A DNA stretch of 64,000 bases from Garicola koreensis (GTDB lineage Bacteria > Actinomycetota > Actinomycetes > Actinomycetales > Micrococcaceae). The stretch's first letter is position 1; each line of letters begins with the position of its first letter. The stretch is taken from the NCBI RefSeq assembly GCF_014195445.1, contig NZ_JACIBT010000001.1, positions 682,001 to 746,000 on the forward strand, given 5' to 3'. The notes beneath the pieces are model-generated. The model ran no database searches, was not told the origin of the DNA, and saw nothing but the letters and a program-made list of their open reading frames with translations. Positions 27,861 through 39,418 of the stretch are shown here, piece after piece. Position numbers and translations under genes: made by a program.

Positions 27861-28445
27861 ATGAGTTCTGATTACTTCGCTGGTGACCCGCGATCCAACT
27901 ATGAGCGGATGATCGCCGGCGACGGCTACATCTCCGATGATCCCCAGATCACCGCCGCCCAAGCCGAGGCGGCCCAGCGCACCGCCGCATTCAACCAGGC
28001 CTACCAGACCGATCCCGACGGCAGCCAGACCCTGGCAGCAGACGTCTTCGGCAGCTTCGGTGCCGAGACCCACGTTCGTGCCCCGGTGCAGGCCGACTAC
28101 GGCTTCCACATCAGCTTGGGTGAGCGGGTGTTCATCAACTGGGGCCTGATCGCCGTCGACGTCGCCCGCATCCGCATCGGCGACGACTGCCAGATCGGCC
28201 CGGGTGTGCAGCTGCTCACCGCCACCCACCCGGTGGAGCCCACAGCCCGCCGGGACAAGGTCGAAGGCTCAGCACCCATCACCCTTGAGCAGAACGTGTG
28301 GCTCGGCGGGGGTGTGACCATCTGCCCCGGGGTCACCATCGGGAAGAACTCAGTCATCGGTGCCGGGGCCGTGGTCACCAAGGACATCCCCGCCCAGGTG
28401 GTCGCGGTGGGAAATCCGGCCCAGGTGATCCGGCAGAACATCTAG
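27861..28445 (+). CDS. maa: Maltose O-acetyltransferase-like protein
   Basis: Left-handed beta-helix acetyltransferase of the NodL/LacA/Maa group, 194 residues. An N-terminal helical Mac domain (MIAGDGYISDDPQITAAQAEA) is followed by hexapeptide repeats; the region QLLTATHPVEPTARR holds the catalytic histidine and VWLGGGVTICPGVTIGKN is the coil core. Such enzymes acetylate sugars with acetyl-CoA. It lies 18 bases after the toxin gene; a TAGGCT box ends eight bases before the ATG, with GGGAG between them. Physiological sugar unknown. Confidence 0.88.
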   Translation: MSSDYFAGDPRSNYERMIAGDGYISDDPQITAAQAEAAQRTAAFNQAYQTDPDGSQTLAADVFGSFGAETHVRAPVQADYGFHISLGERVFINWGLIAVDVARIRIGDDCQIGPGVQLLTATHPVEPTARRDKVEGSAPITLEQNVWLGGGVTICPGVTIGKNSVIGAGAVVTKDIPAQVVAVGNPAQVIRQNI

Positions 28446-28472
28446 CACAGCCACCTCGTCGCATCCCTCAGG

Positions 28473-28478
28473 CATGAT
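28473..28478 (+). promoter_or_regulatory. -10-like box for leaderless methyltransferase gene
   Basis: CATGAT ends six bases before the ATG at 28485. It keeps the A at position 2 and T at position 6, but has C in place of the first T, so this is weaker than the other leaderless boxes here. Confidence 0.35.
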
Positions 28479-28484
28479 GGGGCT

Positions 28485-29165
28485 ATGACTGAACAGAGCA
28501 GGCCGGATGAGCAGAGCAGACCAGAGCAGAGCAAGTGGGTGGAGATCACCACTAAGGACCCTGATCATTCCACCTGGTACATCCAGCGGTTTCGGCGGCT
28601 GGCCGCCGAGGGCGCGGATCTGGTCGGTGAGGCCCGGTTCGTCGATGCTATGGCGCCGCGCGGCGCGCGGATCTTGGACGCAGGCTGCGGGCCGGGTCGC
28701 CACGGCGGCTACCTCGGACGGCAGGGCCACCATGTGGTCGGCGTGGATGTGGATCCGGTGCTCATTGCTGCCGCTGAGGAGGACTTTCCCGGCCCCACAT
28801 GGCTTGTGGGGGACCTTGCGGAGCTGGACCTGCCCTCCCGCGGGATCACCGAGGGGTTTGACGTGATCCTCAGCGCCGGCAATGTGATGACCTTCCTCGC
28901 GCCCAGCACGCGTCGGGAGGTGCTGCGGCGCATGGCTGCTCACCTCAATGGGACCGGGCGCCTCGCGATCGGCTTCGGCACTGCACGCGGCTACGACGTG
29001 GAGGATTTCCTCGACGATGCCCGCGCCGGGGGCCTGGTGGCTGACCTGCTGCTGTCCACCTGGGACCTGCGGCCATTTGATGAGCAGGCAGACTTTCTCG
29101 TGGCGGTGCTGCGGCAGGCTCACCCGCACCAGTCCGCTGAGTCAGAGCAGACGTTGAATGCCTGA
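28485..29165 (+). CDS. Class I SAM-dependent methyltransferase
   Basis: The 226 residues have motif I RILDAGCGPGRHGG, an acidic end to the second strand (VVGVDVDPVLI) and motif II-like VILSAGNVMTFL. The N-terminus (HSTWYIQRFRRLAAEGADL) resembles a group of actinobacterial methyltransferases of unknown target. It overlaps the next gene by eight bases, suggesting coupling. Substrate unknown. Confidence 0.87.
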   Translation: MTEQSRPDEQSRPEQSKWVEITTKDPDHSTWYIQRFRRLAAEGADLVGEARFVDAMAPRGARILDAGCGPGRHGGYLGRQGHHVVGVDVDPVLIAAAEEDFPGPTWLVGDLAELDLPSRGITEGFDVILSAGNVMTFLAPSTRREVLRRMAAHLNGTGRLAIGFGTARGYDVEDFLDDARAGGLVADLLLSTWDLRPFDEQADFLVAVLRQAHPHQSAESEQTLNA

Positions 29166-29691
29166 GCCGTTCTTGACGATCGGGCACTCGACCCGATCGC
29201 TGGTCGAGTTCCTCGATCTGCTGGGCAGCAGCGGTGTCGAGCTGATCGTTGATGTTCGGCGTCTTCCGGGATCGAGGCGGTATCCGCACTTCGATCAGGA
29301 TGCGCTCTGCCGGTCCCTTGCCGAGGCCGAGGTGGGATATCGCCGCGCGGAAGGCCTGGCGGGGCGCCGCCGGGTGAGCAGGACCGTGCCGTTCGAGACA
29401 AATGCATGGTGGCAGAACCGCAGCTTCCACAACTATGCCGACCATGCGCTCTCCGATGAGTTCGCCGGTGATCTCGGCCGGCTGCGCGAGTGGGGGCAGG
29501 CCCAGCGCGTGGCCCTGATGTGTTCCGAGGCGGTGTGGTGGCGGTGCCACAGGCGGATCATCGCCGATCATCTGCTGGCCCGCAACGAAGCGGTGCAGCA
29601 CATTCTGGGACCCGGTCAGCTCAGTGCGGCGCAGCTGAGCCCAGGAGCTGTGATCGGCTCCGGCGGTGTGACATACCCTGCCCCCGCCTGA
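29158..29691 (+). CDS. DUF488 domain protein
   Basis: Uncharacterised conserved protein of 177 residues. It opens with LTIGHSTRSLVEFLDLL and has VELIVDVRRLPGSRRYPHFD, the signature of the DUF488 family, and later ALMCSEAVWWRCHRRIIADHL with a conserved Cys-Ser-Glu and a Trp-Arg-Cys-His-Arg. The conserved Cys and His suggest catalysis or metal binding, but no function is established to my knowledge. It overlaps the methyltransferase and converges on aceE. Confidence 0.85.
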   Translation: MPEPFLTIGHSTRSLVEFLDLLGSSGVELIVDVRRLPGSRRYPHFDQDALCRSLAEAEVGYRRAEGLAGRRRVSRTVPFETNAWWQNRSFHNYADHALSDEFAGDLGRLREWGQAQRVALMCSEAVWWRCHRRIIADHLLARNEAVQHILGPGQLSAAQLSPGAVIGSGGVTYPAPA

Positions 29692-29704
29692 GGATGGTGA
29701 GGTG

Positions 29705-32503
<2,799 letters not shown>

Positions 32504-32598
32504 CGCTCACTGCCTCCTGTCGCTGCCGTATCCCCGGACACCGTCCAGGCTCTGATGCCGAGCCTAGTCGCCAGGGGTGAAGGACAGAAGGGTCCGCT

Positions 32599-33576
32599 TC
32601 ACAGCAGGACTTCTGCCGCCAGCGGCAGGGTAATGAGCGACAGCCCGGTGCTGGCCACCAGAATGGCTGCGGCCAGCCGGCCGTCGCCGTCGTACTCCGA
32701 GCTGAACAGGAAGGCGGTCGTGGATGAGGGTGTGGCCGCCATGATGATCAGCGTGCCCGCCCAGACCGGGCCCAGCTGATCGTAGAACAGCAACGTTGCG
32801 GCCCAGGTGAGCACCGGCAGCACCAGCAGCTTCACCGTGGTCCCCAGGGCGATCGGGCTGAGGGTCACTCCCCCGCTGCGCACCCCCTCCAGCGCCGGGT
32901 GCAGCGCCAGCCCGATGCAGAACAGCGCCAGCGGCACCGCAGTGTCCCCCATCAGGGTGACCGGCTCCTCGATCAGCGGCGGCAGGCTGAAGTCTCCGAA
33001 GGCGACCACCAGCGCCACGGCGATGGCGGCGAACATCGGGTTCATCAGCACTCCGCGGCGCAGCACCGGCCAGATGCGGGTGCGCCACAGCGCAGCGACG
33101 CTGCGGGAGCGGCCGCCTTCCTCACCGGTGCTCACCACAGTGCGCACCAGCGGGTAGCCGTTCATGTAGAACACGTTGTGCACCACATGCACCAGCCCTG
33201 CCGCCAGTCCGGCCTCGGGCCCCAGCACCCCGATGGAGATGGGGATGCCGAAGTAGCCGACGTTGCCGAAGGTCCCCGCCAGCGAGGTCGGCGCAGCACC
33301 GGCTCGGGTCGGCCCGCCGATCCCCCGGCACAGGTAGTACAGTCCGATCGACAGCGCCGGGGTCACCGTGAGCACGATCAGCGGCATCGCCCACGGCACG
33401 GAGTCGACGGCGGGGGCCTGGGTCATCGCGGAGAACAGGAAGGTCGGCAGCGCGAAGTAGAAGACGAAACCGTTCAGATACGGCGACGCCTCGCGGAAGC
33501 GCCGGGCAAAGCCGGCGGCGAACCCCAGCAGGATGATCAGAAACAGCGGCGCGACGACGCTGAGCATCTCAAGCAT
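32599..33576 (-). CDS. AEC-family (auxin efflux carrier-like) transporter
   Basis: Ten-helix membrane carrier of 325 residues, with the start LEMLSVVAPLFLIILLGFAAG and repeated glycine/proline-rich helices (FGNVGYFGIPISIGVLG, MNPMFAAIAVALV) typical of the AEC family, which exports or imports organic acids such as malate. It lies 12 bases after the GT-C mannosyltransferase gene in the same direction and is probably the last member of that transcript. Substrate unknown. Confidence 0.88.
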   Translation of the reverse strand: MLEMLSVVAPLFLIILLGFAAGFARRFREASPYLNGFVFYFALPTFLFSAMTQAPAVDSVPWAMPLIVLTVTPALSIGLYYLCRGIGGPTRAGAAPTSLAGTFGNVGYFGIPISIGVLGPEAGLAAGLVHVVHNVFYMNGYPLVRTVVSTGEEGGRSRSVAALWRTRIWPVLRRGVLMNPMFAAIAVALVVAFGDFSLPPLIEEPVTLMGDTAVPLALFCIGLALHPALEGVRSGGVTLSPIALGTTVKLLVLPVLTWAATLLFYDQLGPVWAGTLIIMAATPSSTTAFLFSSEYDGDGRLAAAILVASTGLSLITLPLAAEVLL

Positions 33577-33588
33577 GCGGGTGCGCCC

Positions 33589-34941
33589 CTACCAACTGAT
33601 GGAGGTGCGGCGGCGTGCCCCCAGTCCCGGCAGCGTGAACGCGTCCGGGTGTGGGCCGAGGTGACCGCCCAGCGGATCCCCGCTGCCGCCGTCGTGCATG
33701 TGGGCGGTACGAACGGTGTCGTGCTGGGGGTTCAGGATGTCTCTGACCACCAGCACCATGATCCAGATCACCGCGGCCATGTGGGCCACGATGCCCAGAC
33801 CGTAGGCGGCCTCGATGACGTAGTGGCCCTCCCCGAAGGTCCCACCGGAAGTGATCTTCGCGCTCATCATCCACACTGCGGCCCAGTGGAAGACCTCAGC
33901 GGCCTGCCAGATGAGGAACACTCGCAGCCTCGGGTGGGCCAGCACCACCAGCGGGATCAGCCAAATGACGAACTGCGGGGAGTAGACCTTGCCCAGCAGG
34001 ATGAAGCTGGCCACGATCAAAAAGCACAGCTGAGCCATCCGTGGCCGCTGCGGGGCCGCCCATCCCAGGTAGGCGATGCCTAAGCAGCACAGCAGGAACA
34101 GCCCGTTGGAGAGCAGCGAGAACCCTTCCCCGTCCAGCGGCAGCCACTGGAAGGCCAGCCACATGGAGGAGAAGCTGACCTCCCGTTCGGAGGAGAACCG
34201 GTAGAAGGTCGACCACTGCTCGAACTGGGTGAGCATGAACGGCAGGTTGACCACCAGCCAGGCCCCCGCCCCAGAGACGACGACGGCGACCAGGGACCGC
34301 AGCCGCCCGGCGCGGACGCACAGCACCAGGATCGCACCCAGGAAGAAGAGCGGGTAGAGCTTCATCGCCGCCCCCAGGCCCAGCAGGATGCCGGCCCACA
34401 CGCTGCGGCCCCGGCCCCACAGCAGGAGCGCGAATCCGCCCAGGAACACTGCCCACATGTCCCAGTTGATGGAGATGGTCAGGATGATGCCCGGAGCCAG
34501 GGCCACCAGCAGCGCGTCGCGTCGTCGGGATCCGGCGGTGGACAGTGCGGTGATGATCACCACTGCCAGCCAGCAGGCCACCACGGCCAGATGGTTGAGG
34601 TCGTAGAAGGCCAGCACCCGTTCAGCGTCCAACCCCTCACCGGGCACCAGGGCGGCCAGTGCGCCGGCGACCAGGACCAGCAGCACCGGGTACTCCATGA
34701 CTTGGTCGGGCGCGACGTCGTCGACAAAGGGGAAGAGACCCTCAGCCAGGCCACGTTCGGCGAACAGCAGGGAGACGTCCGAATAGCACATGTGGATGTG
34801 CTGGCCAGGGTCGGTCCACCCGTTGACGCGGCACCATTGGACCGCCAGCAGTGAGAGCAGCGCACCCACCACTGTGGCTGCCAGCAGCACGCCCAGCTGC
34901 TTGGGGCTCAGGCGCAGGGAGTTTCGAGGGCTCACGCTCAC
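33589..34941 (-). CDS. GT-C membrane glycosyltransferase (GT87-like)
   Basis: Integral-membrane glycosyltransferase of 450 residues with about ten helices. The early loop FPFVDDVAPDQVMEYPVLLVL carries the acidic pair expected in GT-C enzymes. It likely adds mannose from polyprenol phosphomannose to a lipid-linked or surface glycan. The GTG start at 34941 overlaps the stop of the preceding gene (GTGA); the longer open frame upstream is not used for that reason. The last 50 residues are cytosolic and His/Gly-rich. Member of the three-gene GT-C operon. Confidence 0.82.
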   Translation of the reverse strand: MSVSPRNSLRLSPKQLGVLLAATVVGALLSLLAVQWCRVNGWTDPGQHIHMCYSDVSLLFAERGLAEGLFPFVDDVAPDQVMEYPVLLVLVAGALAALVPGEGLDAERVLAFYDLNHLAVVACWLAVVIITALSTAGSRRRDALLVALAPGIILTISINWDMWAVFLGGFALLLWGRGRSVWAGILLGLGAAMKLYPLFFLGAILVLCVRAGRLRSLVAVVVSGAGAWLVVNLPFMLTQFEQWSTFYRFSSEREVSFSSMWLAFQWLPLDGEGFSLLSNGLFLLCCLGIAYLGWAAPQRPRMAQLCFLIVASFILLGKVYSPQFVIWLIPLVVLAHPRLRVFLIWQAAEVFHWAAVWMMSAKITSGGTFGEGHYVIEAAYGLGIVAHMAAVIWIMVLVVRDILNPQHDTVRTAHMHDGGSGDPLGGHLGPHPDAFTLPGLGARRRTSISW

Positions 34942-36599
34942 CGGGCTTTCTGGTAGATGTTCTCCGCCGCCCAGGAGGTCTGGGGCTTGGGCAGCTCTTT
35001 CAGGCTCTGCCACCCCTGGGCGGCGTTCCATCGCTGGGAAACGCGTTTGACGCTGAACAGGGTGGTGGTGTTGGGGTCAAAGAACATAATATAGATCAGA
35101 TAGAGGGCGGCCACCGCGATGACGATGGCCTGGACCAGCAGCGTGTCCATCCACTGGGCCACCGAGAGCTGACCGATCATCGGCAGCAGCGTCAGCACGG
35201 TCAGCAGCAGGATCACCCCCACCAGGGCACGGCCGCGGTAGACATGGACCACCGCGAACAGCGGAAGGACCCACAGCAGGTACCACGGCTGGATGATGGA
35301 GGAGGCCAGCACCACTGCCGTGAGCCCGTAGCCGGCCCACAGCACAGGGTTGCCCAAACGTGGCCACAGCAGCAGCACCCCCAGCACCACTGCGGAGCCG
35401 ATGCGTGCTGCGGCATAGACCCAGGAGGCGACCGTCTCGGCGTTGACCCCGGAGAGCGCTTCAGCGGCGTGGCCGATTCCCAGCCCGGCCAGCCCGATCG
35501 GGGCGCCCTGCAGAATCGCCGAGCCGGCCCCCAACGCTGCGGTGAACCACCCGACCCCCACGCCCAGCAGCCATCCCCCGCCGCCCAGCAGCAGCACCGC
35601 GATCAGGGTGGCGAAGGCCCATTCGCGCAGGCGCAGCAGGTAGCTGGAGGTGTCTTTCAGGGTCAGCAGCACCACGAAGGGAAGCACCACCATGGCGATG
35701 GGTTTGATCGCCACCGCGCCCACCAGCAGCAGCACCGCCGCCAGTCGCCGCCCTCGTACCGCGTACCAGACTCCGGTCAGGATGAGACCAATCATCAGCG
35801 CATCGTTGTGCGCAGCGGGGATGAAGACGATCAGGCTCAGGGGGTTGAGCAGACACAGCCAGAGCGCCCAGCCCGGCTGCGACCCGAAGGTCCGAGCCAG
35901 CAGCGGAATGACCACCAGCATCAGCGCAACCCCCAGCACGGCCAGCATGCGGAAGGCCAGAACGGCAACCTCTGGAATACCTTGGGAGAGGAACCAGACT
36001 CCCTGGGCGAAGACCAAAAACAGCGGACCGTAGGGTGAGGGGGATTCGGCCCACTGTTCGTCGGCGCCGACGGCGAACCATCCCGGCAGCCCCGAGACGC
36101 CGGCCTCGTAGGGGTTCTGTTGAGCGTGCAGCAGCCCGCCCTGAGCCCAGTAGGAGAAGACGTCCTGGGAGAAGATCGGAAAGCACAGCAGCAGCGGGGC
36201 GCCCCACATGAACACCGCCCGGCGCATCACCGACACACTGGAGGCGTCCCAGCTGCTCACCCGCTGAGCCAGGCGCAGCCAGGAACGCAGCAGCAGCAGC
36301 GCGCCGATCGCCAGCAGCACTGCGCAGGTGACGACGCCACCGGTGGTGGTGCGCAGCGGCACCAGGGCCGGGTTCACCGCAAGCCAGGAACTGGGGGCCA
36401 TGACCAGGTATCCCACACCCCAGGAGCCGACCATGATCATCAGGGAGGCCAGCAGTCCCTGGCGCAGAGTATGCGAAACCGCCCCTTCGGGCCCACCGAT
36501 GAGCCACGAGGTGGCCCGGAACCGACCCAGGAACTCACGCAGCGACTCTGCGGCGGCGCTGATGGGGTTGCTGGCAGTCGGCCGGATGGGTTCAGTCAC
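34938..36599 (-). CDS. MptA/MptB-like alpha-1,6-mannosyltransferase
   Basis: Polyprenol-phosphomannose-dependent GT-C enzyme, 553 residues with about 13 helices. FPIFSQDVFSYWAQGGLLHAQQNPYEAG is the family motif for the first extracytosolic loop, with SPSPYGPLFLVF after it; AAHNDALMIGLIL and IIQPWYLLWVLPLF are further markers. In mycobacteria and corynebacteria MptA/MptB build the lipomannan backbone. GTG start within the stop region of the preceding paralogue (eight-base overlap) and GTGA overlap with the next gene show tight coupling. Confidence 0.85.
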   Translation of the reverse strand: MTEPIRPTASNPISAAAESLREFLGRFRATSWLIGGPEGAVSHTLRQGLLASLMIMVGSWGVGYLVMAPSSWLAVNPALVPLRTTTGGVVTCAVLLAIGALLLLRSWLRLAQRVSSWDASSVSVMRRAVFMWGAPLLLCFPIFSQDVFSYWAQGGLLHAQQNPYEAGVSGLPGWFAVGADEQWAESPSPYGPLFLVFAQGVWFLSQGIPEVAVLAFRMLAVLGVALMLVVIPLLARTFGSQPGWALWLCLLNPLSLIVFIPAAHNDALMIGLILTGVWYAVRGRRLAAVLLLVGAVAIKPIAMVVLPFVVLLTLKDTSSYLLRLREWAFATLIAVLLLGGGGWLLGVGVGWFTAALGAGSAILQGAPIGLAGLGIGHAAEALSGVNAETVASWVYAAARIGSAVVLGVLLLWPRLGNPVLWAGYGLTAVVLASSIIQPWYLLWVLPLFAVVHVYRGRALVGVILLLTVLTLLPMIGQLSVAQWMDTLLVQAIVIAVAALYLIYIMFFDPNTTTLFSVKRVSQRWNAAQGWQSLKELPKPQTSWAAENIYQKAR

Positions 36600-38232
36600 C
36601 GGGGGCCTGCCTTGGGCTGTCGTCGTCAGGTGCGGCGTCGTCGTCGCGGTGGGGGGTGTGGTTCTCACCGGTGACCGCATGCAACTGGGAGGTGGACAGC
36701 GGCGGCTCTGGTTCGGCAGCCTTGGAGCTCCAGGGCCAGCGCAGGTTCAGCCGGGGCAGCTGCCAACGATTCCACACCACCCAGCGGGTGCTGGGGTCCA
36801 CCAGGGCCAGCAGAGCGATGCAGGTCCAGGAGACCGTCATCGACAGGGCCGCCATCTGCCCCTCCAGCTCCAGGAACTGATGGAGGGAGAGCTGGTCAGC
36901 GGCACCGAAGGCGAGGAAGAACGCGACCGTGAAGGCCACCCATTTGAACTCCCAGTTACGCCGGATCCCAGTGACCGCGAACAGCGGCAGCAGCCACAGC
37001 AGGTACCAGGGTTGGATGATCGGCGAGAGCACCACCAGGGCGGTGAAGGCCCACATCAGGCGCCGGACGATGCGCGTGTCGGGGCCGCGGAACATCAGGT
37101 AGATCACCACCAGCACACTGAGAATCCGACCGATGAGCCGCACCGTGTCCAAGCTCCAGTAGGTGGGGACCCCGAAGGCGCCCAGAACGGTGGAGAGCCA
37201 GCCGTTGACGATGGCCAGCGGGGACCAGAAGGTCGCGCCGGTGCCGGTGCCGGCCATGACCGAGAGCCAGCCGAAGCCGTAGCCCTGTATGAAACCCACG
37301 GCCAGCAGCACCGCCCCGGCGATGGCGGCGGTGTAGAACCAGTACTGGAACTTTCGTCCCCACGAGGAGCCGGGCCCGGCCCACAGCAGCGCGATGAAGG
37401 GCAGGATCACCATGGTGATGGGTTTGATGCCGATGGAGATCACCACCAGTAAGGTGGCGAGGACTCCCCTGCTGTGGGCGGCTGACCAGATGCCGGCCAG
37501 CGCGAAGCCGACCATCAGTGCGTCATTGTGGGCGCTGGAGATGAAGCTGATGATCAGCAGCGGGTTGGCCACGGTGATCCACTGGGCGCGGGCGCCGTCG
37601 ACCCCGTGCAGCCGGGCGAGTTTGGGGACCCAGTACATGATCATCACCACCCCCGCCACGCACGCCAGGCGGAACAGGAAGATGGCCAGGTCCGGATTGT
37701 CTCCGGAGGCGCCCATGACAGCGGCCTCCAGCCAGAGGAACAGGGGCCCATAGGGGGTCTCATCCTGGGCCCAGGCCACGTCGGTTCCCAGGTGGAACCA
37801 GTTCTCCAGGGCCGAGACCCCGGTGGTGTAGGGGTCCTCACCAGCCAGCACCAGCCGACCCTGGTTGAGGTAGGCGAAGACGTCGCGGGAGAAGATCGGG
37901 ACCACCAGCAGCTGCGGTGCCGCCCAGACGGCCGTGGCGATGTTGACCGTGCGCAGGGTCCCCTGCGACCACGGGCCCTCGTTGTCCGGGCCGCGCAGGT
38001 GGCGACCCAGCCGCAGCCAGGCGCGGAACATGACCCAGCACCCCAGGGTCAGCACGATGGTGGAGAAGATGACCCCGTCGGCTTCGGTGCGCAGCCGGAT
38101 CACCCATTCCCAGCGGGCGATGGATGAGATGGAGACCAACCAGCCGACGCCGAAGGAGCCCAGAAGGATCATCAGTGATCCGATCAGGCCCTCGACGATG
38201 GGGCCGGTGGCCCGGGTGCGCTGCGTGGTCAT
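36592..38232 (-). CDS. MptA/MptB-like alpha-1,6-mannosyltransferase (first of operon)
   Basis: Paralogue of the following gene: 546 residues, same motifs VPIFSRDVFAYLNQGRLVLAGEDPYTTG, ETPYGPLFLWLEA, SAHNDALMVGFALAG and IIQPWYLLWLLPLFAV. The long frame upstream of this ATG lacks membrane-protein character and runs across orn; the chosen start has a TAAACT box seven bases before it and no ribosome site, so the message is probably leaderless. It leads a four-gene unit with the second mannosyltransferase, GT87 and the AEC transporter. Confidence 0.87.
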   Translation of the reverse strand: MTTQRTRATGPIVEGLIGSLMILLGSFGVGWLVSISSIARWEWVIRLRTEADGVIFSTIVLTLGCWVMFRAWLRLGRHLRGPDNEGPWSQGTLRTVNIATAVWAAPQLLVVPIFSRDVFAYLNQGRLVLAGEDPYTTGVSALENWFHLGTDVAWAQDETPYGPLFLWLEAAVMGASGDNPDLAIFLFRLACVAGVVMIMYWVPKLARLHGVDGARAQWITVANPLLIISFISSAHNDALMVGFALAGIWSAAHSRGVLATLLVVISIGIKPITMVILPFIALLWAGPGSSWGRKFQYWFYTAAIAGAVLLAVGFIQGYGFGWLSVMAGTGTGATFWSPLAIVNGWLSTVLGAFGVPTYWSLDTVRLIGRILSVLVVIYLMFRGPDTRIVRRLMWAFTALVVLSPIIQPWYLLWLLPLFAVTGIRRNWEFKWVAFTVAFFLAFGAADQLSLHQFLELEGQMAALSMTVSWTCIALLALVDPSTRWVVWNRWQLPRLNLRWPWSSKAAEPEPPLSTSQLHAVTGENHTPHRDDDAAPDDDSPRQAPGD

Positions 38233-38239
38233 TGAGCAG

Positions 38240-38245
38240 AGTTTA
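38240..38245 (-). promoter_or_regulatory. -10 box for leaderless mannosyltransferase operon
   Basis: On the minus strand TAAACT ends seven bases before the ATG at 38232. It lies back to back with the orn promoter, with 55 bases between the two start codons. Confidence 0.5.
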
Positions 38246-38275
38246 CCGGCCCCGGCGACATCTTCCTCAGCCGGG

Positions 38276-38281
38276 TAGGGT
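38276..38281 (+). promoter_or_regulatory. -10 box for leaderless orn
   Basis: TAGGGT ends six bases before the GTG at 38288, with no ribosome site. The promoter is divergent from that of the mannosyltransferase operon. Confidence 0.5.
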
Positions 38282-38287
38282 GATTGC

Positions 38288-38884
38288 GTGACTGATAAGC
38301 AGAACTCTGAGACGTCCGACGCTCCGCGGCAGACTCCCGGCGGTGACTGGTCCGGGCGCCTGGTGTGGATCGACTGTGAGATGACGGGGCTCAACCCGGA
38401 CGCCGATGTGCTGATCGAAGTGGCGGCTCTGGTCACCGATGCGGACCTCAACGTGCTCGGTGAGGGGGTCGACGTCGTGCTCAGGCCCGAGCCGCAGGCG
38501 CTGGCGGCCATGTCGACGTTTGTGCGTGAGATGCACACCTCCTCCGGTCTGCTGGCCGAGCTGGATGACGGGCTGGACCTGCGGGCCGCCGAGCAGCGGG
38601 TTCTGGAGTATGTGAAGGCCTGGGTGCCCGAGTCTGGGGCGGCTCCGCTGGCCGGCAACTCGGTGCACGCCGATAAGGCATTTCTGCGGCTGGGCATGCC
38701 GGCGCTGACCAGACACCTGCACTACCGGCTCATTGACGTCTCCACACTGAAGGAACTGGCCCGGCGCTGGTACCCCGACGTGTTAGATTCCGCCCCGGAG
38801 AAGACCGGCAACCACCGAGCCCTGGGAGACATTCAGGACTCGATCGCCGAGCTGCGCCACTACCGGGCCCACATGCTGGCCTGA
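38288..38884 (+). CDS. orn: Oligoribonuclease
   Basis: 3'-5' exonuclease that degrades 2-5 nucleotide RNA and, in many bacteria, pGpG. The 198 residues have the DEDDh motifs: VWIDCEMTGLNPDAD (Exo I), AGNSVHADKAFLRL (Exo II) and GNHRALGDIQDSI (Exo III with the catalytic His). The start is a GTG with leaderless promoter spacing; N-terminal residues before the conserved core are about 20, a little longer than E. coli. A degraded acetyltransferase copy begins 27 bases after its stop. Confidence 0.95.
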   Translation: MTDKQNSETSDAPRQTPGGDWSGRLVWIDCEMTGLNPDADVLIEVAALVTDADLNVLGEGVDVVLRPEPQALAAMSTFVREMHTSSGLLAELDDGLDLRAAEQRVLEYVKAWVPESGAAPLAGNSVHADKAFLRLGMPALTRHLHYRLIDVSTLKELARRWYPDVLDSAPEKTGNHRALGDIQDSIAELRHYRAHMLA

Positions 38885-38911
38885 ACGGCTCTGCCCCAGC
38901 GCCCTTGCTGC

Positions 38912-39011
38912 GCTCCCACAACTGCCCCATCTCCGATGGTGACTCCCGGCATGATGAAAGTCGCCCCGGGCCGGGACCTGTGGCAGTGAACGTCTCGATG
39001 ATCAGTCGCTG
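38912..39011 (-). pseudogene. Degraded, internally deleted copy of the Vat/CatB-like acetyltransferase
   Basis: Bases 38912-38946 repeat 40207-40241 of the intact acetyltransferase gene without a mismatch. From 38943 the sequence switches to match 40400-40427, and after a few changed bases it continues along the gene to about 40463. The two joined parts are 160 bases apart in the intact gene. They meet at GGCATGATGA, a word present at both points because each encodes an Ile-Met-Pro-Gly hexapeptide coil. No reading frame survives. The right end runs into a transposase fragment. Confidence 0.85.
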
Positions 39012-39354
39012 GGGAAATGCCCGCGGTTCTTGATGATTTTTCGCAGCTGGTAGTTCAGCGACTCGATCGAGTTGGTGGTGTAGATGATCTTGCGCACCGG
39101 CTCGGGGAAGGCCAAGAATGGGACGAACCGTTCCCAGGTGTTCTCCCAGACTGCCACCAACACTGGGTACTTCTGGCCCATCGCGGACTCGGCGAAGTTC
39201 AGCAGCTCGGTCTCAGCGGCCCCGACGCTGGGGGCGGTGTAGATCGGTCGCAGAGCCGCAGCCACTGTCTTGCGGTCGGCGTAGGAGATATAGAGCATCG
39301 CAGCCCGGATCGGGTGGACCACACAGGTCTGGACCGTCGAGGCCGGCCAGGAGC
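39005..39354 (-). pseudogene. IS256-family (mutator-type) transposase fragment
   Basis: About 115 residues of an IS256-type DDE transposase: VQTCVVHPIRA, SYADRKTVAAALRPIYTAPS, WENTWERFVPFLAFPEP, IYTTNSIESLNYQLRKI and KNRGHFPSD. The N-terminal catalytic part and the C-terminal end after GHFPSD are missing. The stop after FPSD comes from the abutting acetyltransferase remnant. The longer open frame upstream of VQTCVVH is antisense to the antitoxin gene and not transposase-like. No terminal inverted repeats are visible, so this is a dead remnant. Confidence 0.85.
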
Positions 39355-39405
39355 AGCACGCGGACTTTGACAAAGACGCTTCGGGTGTTTGTCGGTGGGT
39401 CGGCG

Positions 39406-39411
39406 TAAACT
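39406..39411 (+). promoter_or_regulatory. -10 box for leaderless toxin-antitoxin operon
   Basis: TAAACT ends seven bases before the ATG at 39419. It is the same hexamer and spacing as for the mannosyltransferase operon. Confidence 0.45.
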
Positions 39412-39418
39412 GGAAGAC

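Noticed and set aside
38233-38697. Extended start of the first mannosyltransferase
   Set aside because: The extension is antisense to orn and hydrophilic without family motifs; a promoter lies at 38240-38245.
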